Made by a program: the position numbers and the translations under genes
Notes under the pieces: model-generated
Database searches by the model: none
What the model was told of the DNA's origin: nothing
Seen by the model: the letters and a program-made list of their open reading frames with translations, nothing else
Virus record (IMG/VR): IMGVR_UViG_3300010354_000171
Span: 1 to 43,776 of that record
DNA: 43,776 nt
From: a virus
Strand: one strand, 5' to 3'
Part shown: piece after piece, positions 42,719-43,776 of the stretch
Numbering within the stretch: position 1 is the stretch's first letter
How the letters are laid out: the number at the start of each line of letters is the position of its first letter

Positions 42719-42756
42719 ATAATAAACTACTGTCAATAGATATTTAAGTCAAACAA

Positions 42757-42776
42757 AAAGGCTCCTAAGAGCCTTT
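42757..42776 (-). terminator. Rho-independent terminator of the major capsid gene
   Basis: A perfect 8-bp stem (AAAGGCTC / GAGCCTTT) with a 4-base loop (CTAA), 28 bases after the capsid stop codon. On the minus strand it continues into a T-rich run (TTTTTGTTTG), the expected terminator form. The distance and strand match gp23 transcripts ending here, which would insulate the downstream small gene. Confidence 0.85.
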
Positions 42777-42804
42777 CTGCTTTTTTGCAAACTGCAATTT
42801 GCGA

Positions 42805-43776
42805 TTAAGCAAATTTCAAGTTGGCTGTTGTTACTGCTACCTTGGCTAGATAGTCCTGTGCATTACCAAGTGATGAAGCAGTATTTGTTAGCTCAACATA
42901 ACCATAACGTGTCATGAAGCTAACTACTGGTTCAAATGTGCTTGGATCTAGAACAACACCGCTGCTCATCAATGGAATGTATGGGCAGTAGAATGCTGCT
43001 GCATCTGACTCGCTAGAACCCTTGTAACCAATTAGAACATCGTCATTTCCAGCATATGTGTTTACATATACTTTCATTGCGCTATTCAATGTACCAACGA
43101 ACTTGGTGTTTGTTGGAGCTTCGAATGTACCTTCTGTTGTTCTTGCGAATGCAGAAGTTGTTGCGCTCTGTAGAAGTGTCAATGTTGTTGGACTTACAAC
43201 TGCCCAGTTACCTGCACCACGACGTGTGCGCTGAGCAATTAGGTTAGAAGCACGATTGATCATAACAGCTAGTGCAGCGTGTTCATCACCAACAAATGTG
43301 GCTGTACCGCTTACTGATGCTTGATCGTAAGTCTGTGCTGTAGAAGCTAGTGAGCCTAGGCTACGTAGAACTTCTTGGTCGATTTCAGCTGTAATCTCTT
43401 GTGCAAGAGCAGCCATAATCTCTGCTTCGATGTCAATGCCCTGCTGAGCTTGTGCATCTTGTGCAGCTTCGAAGGTCCAACGTGCTGATAGCTTACGTGT
43501 TTTAGCTTCAACAGTCTGCTTTAAGATCTGGATGCTTAGTCTGTTTCCAGCTACACCTTCTTTGGCAGCAGTTGAATCTGCCTTACCTGGTGCTACGCCT
43601 GAATAGCCTTCAGCGATCTTAAATGGGCTTAGTGCCTCTTCACCAGCTGATGTTGAACCACCTGTTGCATCTGTGAAGTTATCTGCATAACGTACACGTA
43701 GAGTGTGGATCTGACCAACTGGACCAGTCATTGGTTGTACGCCAACTAACTCGTTAGCAATAACGGTTGGCATAAC
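42805..43776 (-). CDS. gp23: Major capsid protein, T4 gp23-like (5' partial)
   Basis: 323 residues are visible and the frame is open to the edge (a Val codon precedes the first ATG in view), so the gene starts outside the window. The segment ANELVGVQPMTGPVGQIHTLR and the following TGGSTSAGEEALSPFKIAEG, then KTRKLSARWTFEAAQDAQAQ, TAEIDQEVLRSL and FEPVVSFMTRYGYVEL are hallmarks of gp23-type HK97-fold capsid proteins in marine T4-like phages. It is GC-richer than the oxygenase island. A terminator (42757-42776) follows it. The missing N-terminus would contain the gp21 cleavage site, if one is used. Confidence 0.93.
   Translation of the reverse strand, partial: VMPTVIANELVGVQPMTGPVGQIHTLRVRYADNFTDATGGSTSAGEEALSPFKIAEGYSGVAPGKADSTAAKEGVAGNRLSIQILKQTVEAKTRKLSARWTFEAAQDAQAQQGIDIEAEIMAALAQEITAEIDQEVLRSLGSLASTAQTYDQASVSGTATFVGDEHAALAVMINRASNLIAQRTRRGAGNWAVVSPTTLTLLQSATTSAFARTTEGTFEAPTNTKFVGTLNSAMKVYVNTYAGNDDVLIGYKGSSESDAAAFYCPYIPLMSSGVVLDPSTFEPVVSFMTRYGYVELTNTASSLGNAQDYLAKVAVTTANLKFA

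Overview
The window looks like part of a T4-like marine myovirus genome (contractile-tailed phage), probably related to cyanophages or pelagiphages. Support comes from a T4 gp15-type tail sheath stabilizer at the left end, a T4 gp23-type major capsid protein running off the right end, several T4-type late promoter boxes (TATAAATA), dense packing with 1-8 nt gene overlaps, and very large marine-myovirus-style tail fibre proteins. No photosynthesis or host-specific metabolic gene is visible, so the host cannot be named. No tRNA, integrase, transposon or CRISPR array was recognised.

Layout. (1) 1-2850, + strand: the end of a neck-like structural gene, gp15, a Nudix-like protein with a broken catalytic box, and a small helical protein. 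(2) 2847-19583: an AT-rich accessory island of about 16.7 kb. By motif it holds 15 small non-heme-iron/2-oxoglutarate (2OG) oxygenase or cupin/JmjC-type genes, four flavin-dependent 'tryptophan halogenase' genes, one probable DUF6065 gene and two small unknown genes. They form a short minus pair (2847-4048), a plus series (4106-10012) and a long translationally coupled minus operon (18949 down to 10009) headed by the halogenase most like PrnA/RebH. (3) 19654-42378, minus strand: a tail fibre/adhesin locus. It contains three glycine-rich adhesin-like paralogues, two giant fibres (2556 and 1843 aa) sharing one architecture, two paralogous 357/363 aa fibre-like proteins, and several small beta-rich virion proteins. 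(4) 42467-43776, minus strand: a small basic coiled-coil protein, a terminator, and the 3' part of the major capsid gene.

How the parts may work together. The oxidative island lies between structural gene blocks and carries T4-type late promoter signals, so it is probably expressed late, alongside virion proteins. This fits two inferred roles: modifying virion or host proteins (hydroxylation or halogenation of fibre or capsid side chains), or making a small halogenated molecule during infection. Viral flavin-dependent halogenases are known (VirX1 of cyanophage Syn10 has been characterised and favours iodination), and 2OG oxygenase genes are common in marine T4-like phages. The unusual feature here is the density: four halogenases and about fifteen oxygenase-type enzymes in one block, several of them clear duplicates of each other. 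The substrate cannot be read from the sequence.
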